Origin: Lustribacter sp049512335
Lineage (GTDB): Bacteria; Vulcanimicrobiota; Vulcanimicrobiia; Vulcanimicrobiales; Vulcanimicrobiaceae
Assembly: GCA_049512335.1 (NCBI GenBank)
Contig: JBEKXE010000014.1
Span: forward strand, 1-43,466
Direction: 5' to 3'
Length of the DNA: 43,466 bases
Position numbers and translations under genes: made by a program. Below, one piece after another: positions 31,940 to 40,423 of this stretch. The notes beneath the pieces were generated by a model. That model worked only from the letters and a program-made list of their open reading frames with translations. It was not told the origin of the DNA and did not search any database. Every line of letters begins with the position of its first letter. The first letter of the stretch is position 1.

Positions 31940-33106
31940 TTGATGAGCGAAGCCGGGAGCGGATTTCTCTCGGTCAGCGTTGGATGGACCATCTACAGTA
32001 TCCGCCATCAGCCGCTGGACCTCGGGCTCGTGGGCCTCGTGCAATTCATCCCCTCGCTCTTGCTGGTGTTCGTCGCCGGACCGGCCATCGACAAGTTCAA
32101 TCGCAAGAACATCATGGTCGCTGCTGCGGTCGCATCCATGCTGTGCGCGTTCACGCTGGGCGGTCTGCAATTCATCCACATCAAGAGCGTTTCGCTGATG
32201 CTCGGCGTGCTGTTCTGTCAGGGCATCGCGCGCGCATTCGGGTCGCCTGCCGAACGGACGATCCTCGTCAACCTCGTCGAGCCCGGCGCGTACATGCGGG
32301 TACAAGCCGCCTACAATTCGGCACGCGAAGTCGTTTCGATCGCGGCACCGGCGCTGGCCGGCTTCATCGTCAGTTTTTCCGAGTCGCTGTCGTTCACGAT
32401 CACGGGTTGCTTGATCTTCGGTGCCGTCATCGGGTTCTCGCTGCTGCACGTACGGCCCACCGTTCGCACTGGCAACGTCGTGAGCGCATCGTCGGCACTC
32501 GGCGGCGTTCGTTTCATGCGCTCGCGGCCGATCGTCTTGGGCGCGATCTCGCTCGACCTCTTCGCCGTGCTCTTCGGCGGCGCAACCGCACTCTTGCCGG
32601 TCTACGCCGTGCAGATCCTCAACGCCGGTGGTTTCGTATTCGGTTTGCTGCGCAGCTCGACGGCCATCGGTGCCTCGCTGACCGCGATCTACTTGACGCG
32701 TCATCCGCCCCGCCGTACCGTCGGGCGCACGATGCTCTTGGCCGTTGCCGGCTACGGCATCTCGATGATCGCTTTCGCCTACTCGCGCAACGTCTTTCTG
32801 TCGATGGCCGCGCTCGCTTTGTCGGGGGGATTCGACATGATCAGCGTCGTGATTCGCCGCGGCCTCGTCGCGTTCAATACCCCGGACGAGATGCGCGGCC
32901 GGGTCGCGTCGATCGAAAGCGTGTTCGTCCTGGCCTCTTCGTACCTCGGCTCATTCGAATCCGGCGTCGCCGCTCAGATCTTCGGCCCGGTGCTGGGCGT
33001 TGCACTCGGTGGCCTCGCGACGCTCGGTGTCGTCGCTACCTGGGCGCTCAAGTTTCCCTCACTGGGCAAAAGCGACCGGATCGATGAAGGAGCACCACGT
33101 GCGTAA
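31940..33106 (+). CDS. MFS transporter (MFS_3/EntS-like), 5' end disturbed
   Basis: This transporter has 388 aa from a TTG at 31940 and about 11-12 predicted helices. Motif A-like DKFNRKNIM between helices 2 and 3 and PAERTILVNLVEP are MFS_3 features. The in-frame sequence continues unbroken upstream to 31865 (with NVAKYFFGF completing helix 1) but has no standard start. ATG 31873 lies in another frame and reads MVSN-stop. Removing one T at 31884-31885 would join ATG 31873 to the frame. So this is either a one-base frameshift (mutation or sequencing error), an ATT start at 31883, or a protein truncated in helix 1. It precedes SBP-6 and a flavin monooxygenase. Confidence 0.75.
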   Translation: MMSEAGSGFLSVSVGWTIYSIRHQPLDLGLVGLVQFIPSLLLVFVAGPAIDKFNRKNIMVAAAVASMLCAFTLGGLQFIHIKSVSLMLGVLFCQGIARAFGSPAERTILVNLVEPGAYMRVQAAYNSAREVVSIAAPALAGFIVSFSESLSFTITGCLIFGAVIGFSLLHVRPTVRTGNVVSASSALGGVRFMRSRPIVLGAISLDLFAVLFGGATALLPVYAVQILNAGGFVFGLLRSSTAIGASLTAIYLTRHPPRRTVGRTMLLAVAGYGISMIAFAYSRNVFLSMAALALSGGFDMISVVIRRGLVAFNTPDEMRGRVASIESVFVLASSYLGSFESGVAAQIFGPVLGVALGGLATLGVVATWALKFPSLGKSDRIDEGAPRA

Positions 33107-33126
33107 CCGCGGCGACGGACAAAGCG

Positions 33127-33133
33127 AAGGAGG
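33127..33133 (+). promoter_or_regulatory. Ribosome binding site fixing a GTG start
   Basis: AAGGAGG lies 7 bases before GTG 33141, where the signal peptide begins. This favours GTG 33141 over the upstream ATG at 33084, which would overlap the MFS gene end and disturb the signal. Confidence 0.75.
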
Positions 33134-33140
33134 AAGCGTT

Positions 33141-34100
33141 GTGCAACTGAACCGGTCGACGTTCTTGGCTGCTCTACCCTTGATGTCGTTGACGACGGGC
33201 GTCGCCGGCGCGCAAACCGCTTCGCCTGCCGTGCCGACACCACTCCGCGTCGGCGCAACCGCGAACGACACCTATGCCGAGGCCTACTACGGTGTCGACA
33301 CCGGGATCTTCGCGAAAGCGGGGCTCGACGTGACGATCTCCACCTTCGCGAACGGTGCCGCGGTCGCTGCCGGCGTCGCGTCGGGCGCACTCGACCTCGG
33401 CGTGACGAATCCGGTGCAGATCGCAAACGCCATTGCGAACGGCATCCCATTTGCCTATTTTGCGGGCGGTGGTTTGTATTCGTCGGCCGCGCCGACCACG
33501 CTGCTCGTGGTCGCCAAAGCCTCGCCGCTTCACACCGCGCGCGATCTCGAGGGCATGGTCGTCGCCAACTCGACGTTGAAGGATCTCACGCAGCTTGCCG
33601 CCGAGACCTTTCTCACGCAGGGTGGCGCCGACGTCTCGAAAGTGAAGATGATCGAGATGCCGTTTGCCGAGATGGGACCGGCGTTGCAGCGTGGCACCGT
33701 TCAAGCCGCCGTGCTTTCCGAGCCGTCGCTCACCGCGGCGATCTTAGCCGGTCAGGTGCGCTCCTTCGGGAAGATTTACGACGCGTTCGGGCCGCGATTC
33801 TACATCAGCGGATGGTTCAGCACGCGGTCATGGCTCTCCGCGAACGCCTCGACCGCCGCGCGCTACGCGAAGGCCACGTACGACGTCGCGCGCTGGGGCA
33901 ACGCAAACCACGAGCAGTCCGGCAAGATCCTCGCGAAGTACTCGAAAATTGCAGCGGACGTCGCGTCGCACATGACGCGCTGCACCTACGCCGAGTCGCT
34001 TAACCCGGCACTGCTCGATCCGGTGCTTTCGGTCGCCGCCAAGGCAAAGCTCACCTCGCGCCCGGTCACCAGCGCCGAGATCATTGCGGCGGGCGCTTGA
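33141..34100 (+). CDS. ABC substrate-binding protein, SsuA/TauA type (SBP-6)
   Basis: This 319-aa protein starts at GTG with a Sec signal ending near residue 24 (GVAGAQT). AYYGVDTGIFAKAGLDVTIST, GAAVAAGVASGALDLG, LEGMVVANSTLKD, ALQRGTVQAAVLSEP and the C-terminal AKLTSRPVTSAEII are versions of the SBP-1 blocks, but the tail is more diverged. It is coupled to the downstream flavin monooxygenase by a one-base TGATG overlap, so this SBP and that enzyme are the tightest SBP-enzyme pair in the window. Confidence 0.9.
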   Translation: MQLNRSTFLAALPLMSLTTGVAGAQTASPAVPTPLRVGATANDTYAEAYYGVDTGIFAKAGLDVTISTFANGAAVAAGVASGALDLGVTNPVQIANAIANGIPFAYFAGGGLYSSAAPTTLLVVAKASPLHTARDLEGMVVANSTLKDLTQLAAETFLTQGGADVSKVKMIEMPFAEMGPALQRGTVQAAVLSEPSLTAAILAGQVRSFGKIYDAFGPRFYISGWFSTRSWLSANASTAARYAKATYDVARWGNANHEQSGKILAKYSKIAADVASHMTRCTYAESLNPALLDPVLSVAAKAKLTSRPVTSAEIIAAGA

Positions 34101-35251
34101 TGACAACGAGTGCTCGCGCCAGCAGGATGACGATGCACTATGGCAACCGGCTCAAGCTCGGCATGTTCGCGGCGAACTGCTCGTCGGGGCGCACGGCGAC
34201 GACGGTTCCGGAACGCTGGACGGCGTCCTGGTACGACAATCTCGCGCTGGCGACGGCTGCCGATGAGGCGGGGATCGACTTCATGCTGCCGATCGGCCGC
34301 TGGAAAGGCTACGGCGGTTCGACCGATTACCAAGGAACGTCGTTCGAGACGCTAACCTGGGCGTCGGGCTTGCTCCAGGCGACGAAACGCATCACGGTGT
34401 TCGGCACCGTACACGCGCCCTTGTTCCACCCGATCATTGCCGCTAAGCAGATCGTGACTGCCGACCACATCGGACAGGGACGCTTCGGGCTCAACCTCGT
34501 CTGCGGCTGGAACGAGGACGAGTTTGAGATGTTCGGTATCGACATCAAGGGTCACGCCGACCGATACGCGCACGGTGCGGAATGGCTGCGGGTGTTGCGG
34601 CTCTTGTGGAGCGACACGGAGGATGTCGATTTCGGCGGCGACGTGTTTCACCTCAAGGGGCTGCGCGGGAAGCCGAAGCCGTACGGCGGTGTCGAGCCGC
34701 TGATCATGAACGCCGGCGCCTCGCCGAGCGGTCAAGCGTTTGCCGTCGCGAACTGTGACGCGTATTTCACCGGTATCCGCACCTCCACGTTCGACGACCG
34801 GACGGGTTCCATGGAACCGGATCTACCACGCGCCGTCGCGACGGCCGAGAGCGTTCGCGACCGGGCAGCGGCGGTCGGGCGGGAGATCGGCGTGTTCAGC
34901 CGGGCCGAGATCTATTGCCGGCCGACTCAGGCGGAGGCATACGAGTACTACCGCTACGCATCGATCGAGAACGCCGATTGGGGCGCGGTCGAAGGGCAGC
35001 TGGAGATTTTCGGCGTGAAGGACGACGGCTCACCCGAGTTCGAGGCGCGTAAACGCCAACATGTGCAGGGCTTCCCGATCATCGGCGATCCCGACCGCGT
35101 TGCGCGCGCTCTCGCCGATATCAGTCGAGCCGGCTTCGACGGCCTTGCGATGTCGTTCGTCAACTACCTCGACGAGTTACCGTACTTTCGCGACGAGGTA
35201 CTGCCGCGGCTGGCGGCCGCCGGTCTGCGGCGCGCCCCGTCAGCAACCTAA
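34100..35251 (+). CDS. LLM-class flavin-dependent monooxygenase, paralogue 2
   Basis: This 383-aa enzyme shares GRWKGYGGSTDYQGTSFE, FGTVHAPLFHP, GQGRFGLNLVCGWNEDEFEMFGI and KPKPYGG with paralogue 1 at 29694, so one is a duplicate of the other. FMN/O2 monooxygenase of the SsuD/RutA group; the substrate is unknown. ATG 34100 follows the SBP-6 stop with TGATG. The stop overlaps the stop region of the convergent SBP-7 gene by 4 bases. Confidence 0.92.
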   Translation: MTTSARASRMTMHYGNRLKLGMFAANCSSGRTATTVPERWTASWYDNLALATAADEAGIDFMLPIGRWKGYGGSTDYQGTSFETLTWASGLLQATKRITVFGTVHAPLFHPIIAAKQIVTADHIGQGRFGLNLVCGWNEDEFEMFGIDIKGHADRYAHGAEWLRVLRLLWSDTEDVDFGGDVFHLKGLRGKPKPYGGVEPLIMNAGASPSGQAFAVANCDAYFTGIRTSTFDDRTGSMEPDLPRAVATAESVRDRAAAVGREIGVFSRAEIYCRPTQAEAYEYYRYASIENADWGAVEGQLEIFGVKDDGSPEFEARKRQHVQGFPIIGDPDRVARALADISRAGFDGLAMSFVNYLDELPYFRDEVLPRLAAAGLRRAPSAT

Positions 35252-36180
35252 CCCTTTGCGAAGAGATTACCAGCGTCGAACTCGGCCGGTACCAGCGCGT
35301 AGCGGACCATCATGTCGATGACAGGCTGGACCAATTTGGGATCGAGATTGACGCCCATTTCGGTACGCGGTATCGCTGCCACGATTGCCGGATCGATTTT
35401 GTAATACTTCTGCAGAATCGCTCCCGTTTGCCGTGGATTCTGGTTCGCCCAAACTGCAGTCTTGCGCATGACCGCGCGAAACGTCTCGAGCGTCGAGCGA
35501 TTCGCTCCGCACCAGGACGTGCTTGCGACCCAACAGCTGATCATGAAGCGATTTGCGACGCTGCTGTACGGATCGCCGAGAACGCGCGTCTGGCTCTTTG
35601 CCTGAGAGAGCCACGGTTCCACAGATGCGGCCGCATCGATGCGGCCGGCAATGAGCGATGGCAGGTGCGATGAAAGCGGCAATTCGACGAATCGAACATC
35701 GGCCGACGTCCCGCCGTTCTTGTCGATCCAGTTGCGGACCGACGTATGATACAGCGTATTGAGCGTACTGACGGCGACGGTCTTGCCGCGGAGGTCGGCT
35801 GCCGAACGGATCGGCGAGTCTTTTGCTACGATCAACGCCGCAGTCAACTCGGTGTTGGAATAGATCGCTCCGGGGGCTACGATTTGTAGCGGAACGCTAT
35901 GCCCGTACGCGGTGATGATCGAGCCCATGTTGGTGGTCGCGACGTCAAGCGCGCCGGAAACCGCCGCAGCGGACAGAGCCGCACCGCTTGCCATCTCCGT
36001 CAGGGACGCCTGAATGCCGGCTTGCTGGAAAAAATTGGCATCGGCGGCGTAGTACCCCTCGGCAAAATCCTCATCGGGCCCGACACCAACGTTCATCGAT
36101 ACGGCAGCGCGCGCCGCCGGCGGGAGCAATTGCATCGCCGCAAATGCACCGGAAGCCGTAAGCATGCCGGGGCGATTCAT
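35248..36180 (-). CDS. ABC substrate-binding protein, SsuA/TauA type (SBP-7)
   Basis: This 310-aa protein starts at ATG 36180; the longer frame to 36240 has no better signal. The signal region is MNRPGMLTASGAFAAM...AARA. YYAADANFFQQAGIQA, GAALSAAAVSGALDVAT, LRGKTVAVSTLN, WIDKNGGTSADVRFVELP and GRIDAAASVEP match the SBP-1 group, and VIDMMVRYALVPAEF replaces the usual C-terminal AKYG...FPA. It stands alone, converging on the flavin monooxygenase gene. Confidence 0.9.
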   Translation of the reverse strand: MNRPGMLTASGAFAAMQLLPPAARAAVSMNVGVGPDEDFAEGYYAADANFFQQAGIQASLTEMASGAALSAAAVSGALDVATTNMGSIITAYGHSVPLQIVAPGAIYSNTELTAALIVAKDSPIRSAADLRGKTVAVSTLNTLYHTSVRNWIDKNGGTSADVRFVELPLSSHLPSLIAGRIDAAASVEPWLSQAKSQTRVLGDPYSSVANRFMISCWVASTSWCGANRSTLETFRAVMRKTAVWANQNPRQTGAILQKYYKIDPAIVAAIPRTEMGVNLDPKLVQPVIDMMVRYALVPAEFDAGNLFAKG

Positions 36181-36221
36181 CTTAAACGCATGGTTCGGCG
36201 CGAGACGTTTGGGTCCCTCAC

Positions 36222-36572
36222 TTACAGCCGTGGAGGCCAACGGCTTACGATCGTTACCGCTTCTTCTGTTTGGTGGACGGCGCCGACGAGTGGCGAGGCT
36301 GTGACCGCGATAGCGGTTCGGATGTCGTCTTGGGATGCGCGGGCGAGGTCGCCTTCTCGTTCAAGGCGTTGGTTTACGAGCAGGGTAAGGCTGTCGACTG
36401 AAAGCGGGGCGTTGACCTGCTGCACTTGCGTGTCGGATTGGGAGAGTGAGCGCTGGTAGTTTCGGCCTTCTTCCAGCATGAAGCGGAGCACGACGCCGGC
36501 GCGTTGGCGGCACACCCTCCGGCGGCCCGACTTCCGTGGCACCGGCTTCGGCTCCTCGACTCGCGCTTTCAC
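36222..36572 (-). CDS. Hypothetical protein (possible)
   Basis: This open frame of 116 codons (or 85 from ATG 36479) has plausible codon use and a helical, mixed-charge composition (VDSLTLLVNQRLEREGDLARASQDDIRTAIAV-like; split here for clarity at residues about 58-88). No signal, membrane segment or family recognised. It may be a small regulator, or the remnant of one. It lies 41 bases upstream of SBP-7 on the same strand, but no ribosome site stands out before either start. Confidence 0.4.
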   Translation of the reverse strand: MKARVEEPKPVPRKSGRRRVCRQRAGVVLRFMLEEGRNYQRSLSQSDTQVQQVNAPLSVDSLTLLVNQRLEREGDLARASQDDIRTAIAVTASPLVGAVHQTEEAVTIVSRWPPRL

Positions 36573-36721
36573 GGACTGCGGCTTTTTGTGACGGCGTCCG
36601 ATAATGGAACGTTACCGAACGCGCGCAGCACCGCCGACCTTAAGCCCGCTTCGTCAGGCAGCGAGCAGGCAGCATTTTTTCGCGCCTGACCACCTCTCTA
36701 CCCATATCGACCGCCGGCGCA
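36573..36721. other. Gap without a gene between a possible hypothetical gene and the ABC operon end
   Basis: If the hypothetical gene at 36222 is not real, the gene-free stretch is 36181-36721 (541 bases). I see no repeat, hairpin or clear promoter in it. Open frames on the plus strand here have poor codon patterns. Confidence 0.5.
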
Positions 36722-37495
36722 TCAGCGTTCCTCCGCCAGCGCGCTCTCGTGCCAGTGGCCGAGCAGCGCTTTGTTGAGCCCGACCATCAACAGGTAGAGC
36801 AGCACACCGCTGACGGCGATCAGGAACAAGGCCGCGAACATCAGCGGGATGTCGAGCTGAAATCCGGCTTGGAGGATCTGGTAAGCGAGTCCCGCACTCT
36901 GTCCGCCGGTCCCGGCGACGAACTCGGCCACGACCGCGCCGATCAGCGCCAGGCCGCTGGCGATGCGCAAGCCGGCCAGGAAGAACGGCAGCGCCGAGGG
37001 GATGCGCAATCGCAGCAGCGTGGCCAGCCGCGTGGCCTTGTTCATGCGGAAGTAGCTGAGCAAGCCGGGATCGACGCTGTGCAAACCGATCGTCGTGTTC
37101 GAGATGACCGGAAAGATCGCGACGACCGCGGCGCAGATCGTCAGCGAGAGCGCGGTGTTTTTCACCAGAATGATGATCAGCGGTGCGACCGCCACGACCG
37201 GTGTCACCTGCAGCAGCACCGCGTAGGGAAAGAGGCTCGCTTCGATCGCCTTGTTCTGCACGAAGACGAACGCGATCAGCGTCCCGAGGACAACCGCGAT
37301 GACGAAAGCTTGGAGCGTGATTAACATCGTAGTGCCGAGCGCGCGCAGCAGCACCGGCCAATTGTGCACGAGCGCCGCCACGATCGCACTGGGCATCGGA
37401 AAGAGATACGCAGGCACGTGCCAGAAGCGGCAGGCGCCCTCCCACAGCGCGAGGATTAAAGCGCCAACGGCAATCGGCGCCATCGTGCGGTTCAC
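36722..37495 (-). CDS. ABC transporter permease (SsuC/TauC family)
   Basis: This 257-aa permease has six predicted helices. The cytoplasmic coupling loop carries the EAA-type motif (FRMNKATRLATLLRLRIPSALPFFLAGLR, positions about 147-175, split across two segments). The family imports sulfonates, taurine, nitrate/cyanate or similar anions. GTG start, overlapping the ATPase gene by 4 bases. It is the only such permease in the window, although eight binding proteins are present. Confidence 0.93.
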   Translation of the reverse strand: MNRTMAPIAVGALILALWEGACRFWHVPAYLFPMPSAIVAALVHNWPVLLRALGTTMLITLQAFVIAVVLGTLIAFVFVQNKAIEASLFPYAVLLQVTPVVAVAPLIIILVKNTALSLTICAAVVAIFPVISNTTIGLHSVDPGLLSYFRMNKATRLATLLRLRIPSALPFFLAGLRIASGLALIGAVVAEFVAGTGGQSAGLAYQILQAGFQLDIPLMFAALFLIAVSGVLLYLLMVGLNKALLGHWHESALAEER

Positions 37496-38298
37496 GGTAG
37501 CCGTCCGCTGGCGAGCGACGCTTCGTGCAAGATCTTCGAAAGCCGGCTCGACAGCTCGGCAAAACGCACGCTCGTGCGAAAGTCGTCGCCGCGCGGTTCG
37601 GGTTCATCGACGCGGAACTCGGCGAACACCCGGCCGGGATTCGACGCCATCACGATCACCCGGGTGGAAAGGAAGACCGCTTCGTAGAGCGAGTGCGTCA
37701 CGAAGACCGTCGTCAGCCGCCGCTGGAACGACAGGCGCAGCAAATCGTCGTCGAGTTTGTTGCGCGTGAACTCGTCGAGCGCACCGAACGGTTCGTCCAT
37801 CAGCAGCAGATCGGGGTCGGTCACGAGCGCGCGCGCGATCGACACCCGCATGCGCATGCCGCCGGAAAGCTGACGCGGGTAGTGGCGCCGGAAGGCGGTG
37901 AGATCAACTTGCGCCAGTGCCGCATCGACTCGCGGCGCTGCTTCCGCCCGCGTCACCCCGGCCAGGTCGAGCGGGAGGCGCACGTTGGTCGCGACCCGCG
38001 ACCACGGCATCAGCGTCGGCTCCTGAAAAACGAAGCCCATTTGGTGGCCGGCTTGACCGACTTGGCCGAAATCCTCGCCCCACCAGCCGAGTCGTCCGCT
38101 CGTCGGCGTGATGAGGTTCGCGATCAGCTTGAGCAGCGTGCTCTTACCGCAGCCGGACGGCCCGATCAGCGTGACGAATTCGCCGGAGTGCACGGTCAAA
38201 TCGATCGGTGCGAGACCGCGCATTCCGTTGGCGAAGACCTTGTCAGCGCCGCGCAGCTCCACGACCGCCGGGCCCGACGCCTCGATCACGTCGATCAC
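37492..38298 (-). CDS. ABC transporter ATP-binding protein (SsuB/TauB family)
   Basis: This 268-aa ATPase is complete: Walker A GPSGCGKS (46-53), Q-loop Q92, signature LSGGM (144-148), Walker B LLLMDEP (164-170) and switch H202 (VTHS). The start is GTG 38298, 4 bases overlapping the SBP-8 stop. A longer in-frame start at 38463 would lie inside SBP-8. With the permease it forms the sole complete importer core here. Confidence 0.94.
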   Translation of the reverse strand: MIDVIEASGPAVVELRGADKVFANGMRGLAPIDLTVHSGEFVTLIGPSGCGKSTLLKLIANLITPTSGRLGWWGEDFGQVGQAGHQMGFVFQEPTLMPWSRVATNVRLPLDLAGVTRAEAAPRVDAALAQVDLTAFRRHYPRQLSGGMRMRVSIARALVTDPDLLLMDEPFGALDEFTRNKLDDDLLRLSFQRRLTTVFVTHSLYEAVFLSTRVIVMASNPGRVFAEFRVDEPEPRGDDFRTSVRFAELSSRLSKILHEASLASGRLP

Positions 38299-39299
38299 GC
38301 GATGATGTTGAGCCCCCGCACGAACCGGGTCGTATAGGCGGTCTTCCACGGCACGTCGGCCGAGAGCATATGCGTGCCGACCATGAAGTCGCGCGTCCTC
38401 TGCCAGCGCGCGTCGGTCATGATCCCGATCCCGTGCGTGGCGGCGTCGCCGCCGGTAACGCACTTGATAGCCTTGAAGCGCCCGATGCTGTAAGCGATTT
38501 GATCGTCACCTTGTTTGGGGTTAGCGACCTTGATTAGGACGTTTCCCGGCGCCGGGTTCTCGAGATAGGTCTTCCAGCCTTGCATCGTCGCCTTGACGAA
38601 CGCCGCAACAACTTCCGGATTCTTCTCCATGTAAGGGCGCGTGGTCACGAGCGTCGTGCTGTATGGCGGGTAGCCCTGGTCGGCGAACAGGAAAAACTTC
38701 GTCTTGACGCCGTGCTTCTGCGCTTCGAACGGCTCGGCCGTGATGTAGCCTTGCTGCGAGAGCGTCGGATCGATGTAGAACGGTTGCAGGTTGAACGTGT
38801 ACGTGCCGGCTTGGTCGTCGGTGAACCCATATTTGAGCTTCAGCCACGGCCAGAACGTCGAGTAAGCCGTGCTGCTGACCAAAATCTTGCGCCCCTTGAG
38901 CGCGGCCAGCGACGGCACGTCGGTATGCGTCATGATCCCTTGCAGATCGAACTGGTTGATCGCGCCGATCGCGACGGCCGGCAGGCCTTTGGCCACGCTG
39001 TCGAGGCACTCGATGTCGTAGCTCACGATGATGTCGGCGTCGCCGCCGCCCAGCAGTTGTATCCCGTTGACCTGTGGGCCGCCCATCTGTATGTCGACGT
39101 CCAGGCCGGCTTTCTCGTACAATCCGGTCGCTTTGGCCTGATAGAAGCCGCCGTGTTCGGCTTCGGCAAACCAGTTGGTCAAGAAACGGACCTTCGTGGC
39201 CGCGCGGGCGGGCCGGATCCGACTGCCGGCAGCAACGAGGGCGCTCGTTGCTCCCGCGATCACCGCGCGCCGCGTCATGGTGACGTCATGTTTCGGCAT
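38295..39299 (-). CDS. ABC substrate-binding protein, NMT1/THI5-like (SBP-8), cognate of the complete transporter
   Basis: This 334-aa protein starts at ATG 39299. The N-terminus MPKHDVTMTRRAVIAGATSA... has a Tat-like twin arginine and the signal ends near PARAATK. NWFAEAEHGGFYQAKATGLY, GLDVDIQMGG, DADIIVSYDIECLDSVAKG and AINQFDLQGIMTH are THI5/NMT1-type blocks seen in binding proteins for pyrimidine-like or thiamine-precursor ligands. It is the only SBP in an operon with a permease and ATPase. The ligand is unknown. Confidence 0.9.
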   Translation of the reverse strand: MPKHDVTMTRRAVIAGATSALVAAGSRIRPARAATKVRFLTNWFAEAEHGGFYQAKATGLYEKAGLDVDIQMGGPQVNGIQLLGGGDADIIVSYDIECLDSVAKGLPAVAIGAINQFDLQGIMTHTDVPSLAALKGRKILVSSTAYSTFWPWLKLKYGFTDDQAGTYTFNLQPFYIDPTLSQQGYITAEPFEAQKHGVKTKFFLFADQGYPPYSTTLVTTRPYMEKNPEVVAAFVKATMQGWKTYLENPAPGNVLIKVANPKQGDDQIAYSIGRFKAIKCVTGGDAATHGIGIMTDARWQRTRDFMVGTHMLSADVPWKTAYTTRFVRGLNIIA

Positions 39300-39413
39300 A
39301 GTCGTTGCTGCCGTAGCGGCGCGGGTCCGCCCTGTGGACATTCCGCTAGCCAAACGCCCCAGTCATTGGTTGAGGTGAACACCAGCGGCGTGCACCTCCC
39401 CCGAACGGTGGAG

Positions 39414-39442
39414 TTGACAGCAGTCGGCAGGAGCCATACGCT
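39414..39442 (+). promoter_or_regulatory. Promoter with consensus -35 and short leader
   Basis: TTGACA (39414-39419) is followed after 17 bases by TACGCT (39437-39442), a TAnnnT-type -10. The ATG of the downstream oxygenase is at 39449, six bases past the -10. Transcription would therefore start at or very near the ATG, suggesting a leaderless mRNA. Confidence 0.5.
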
Positions 39443-39448
39443 CGTCAG

Positions 39449-40423
39449 ATGATCGATCACGTACCCGCAACGCAGCGCATCCCGGTGATCGATCTCGCGG
39501 GCAGCTTTTCGAGCAACCTCGCCGAACGCAAGGCGGTCGCAGCCGAGATCCACGCCGCGAGTCGCGACATCGGGTTCTTCTACGTGAAGAATCACGGCAT
39601 TCCGGCCGCGATGACCGCGGCGCAGCTGGAGCTCGCGCATGAGTTCTTCGCCTTGGAGATGTCCGAAAAGCTCGAGATCGACGTCAAGCAATCGTCCTGT
39701 TTCCGTGGTTACGAGCCGCTCGCCGTGCAAACGCTCGAGGAAGGCAAATCGCCCGACCTCAAAGAGGGCTTCATCATGGGTCCGGATCTCGGACCCGATC
39801 ACCGCTACGTTCGGGCGGGCGTACCCAACACCGGCCCGAACCAGTGGCCGCGCCACCCCCACGATTTCAAACAGCGTATGAACGCGTATAGCGCACGGAT
39901 GACCGATCTGGGCCGCCACCTCATCGCGTGTCTCGCGCTGTCGCTCGAGTTGCCCGAGGACTATTTCGCGGCATCTCTCGAGGAGCCGATCGCCTACTGC
40001 CGGTTGCTGCACTACCCCCCGCAGTCGGCCGCAACCGCGGCGCAGAACCTCGGCGCCGGTGCCCATACCGACTGGGGCATGTTGACGATGCTGCTGCAAG
40101 ACGACATTGGCGGGCTCGAGGTGCGCGCACCGGACGGTGAGTGGATCTCGGCGACCCCGATGCCGGGAACATTCGTCGTGAATCTCGGCGAGATGATTCC
40201 TCGTTTGACGAACGACCTCTACCGTTCGACGATGCATCGCGTGGTCAGCAACACGAGCGGCCGCGACCGTTACTCCGTGCCGGCGTTTCTGGATCCCGAA
40301 TACTACTACACCGTCAAATGCGTGCCGACGTGTCTCCCGACCGACGGCTCCCCGCGCTACCCGGAGTGTTCCGTCGGCGAGCATCTCGCCGAGATGTATC
40401 GGAAGACCTACAACCTCGCCTAG
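39449..40423 (+). CDS. 2-oxoglutarate/Fe(II)-dependent dioxygenase (isopenicillin N synthase-like family)
   Basis: This 324-aa protein has the N-terminal DIOX_N part (IPVIDLAG...GFFYVKNHGIP) and the double-stranded beta-helix with metal ligands H206-x-D208 (AHTDWG) and H263. The 2-oxoglutarate-binding RxS is R274-Y-S276. Such enzymes hydroxylate or ring-open diverse small molecules. Probably leaderless (see promoter). The stop overlaps the convergent aminohydrolase gene by 4 bases. Confidence 0.94.
   Translation: MIDHVPATQRIPVIDLAGSFSSNLAERKAVAAEIHAASRDIGFFYVKNHGIPAAMTAAQLELAHEFFALEMSEKLEIDVKQSSCFRGYEPLAVQTLEEGKSPDLKEGFIMGPDLGPDHRYVRAGVPNTGPNQWPRHPHDFKQRMNAYSARMTDLGRHLIACLALSLELPEDYFAASLEEPIAYCRLLHYPPQSAATAAQNLGAGAHTDWGMLTMLLQDDIGGLEVRAPDGEWISATPMPGTFVVNLGEMIPRLTNDLYRSTMHRVVSNTSGRDRYSVPAFLDPEYYYTVKCVPTCLPTDGSPRYPECSVGEHLAEMYRKTYNLA

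Noticed and set aside
36504..36689. Small plus-strand protein gene in the gap before the ABC operon
   Set aside because: Poor codon pattern and no ribosome site; it overlaps the more plausible minus-strand frame.
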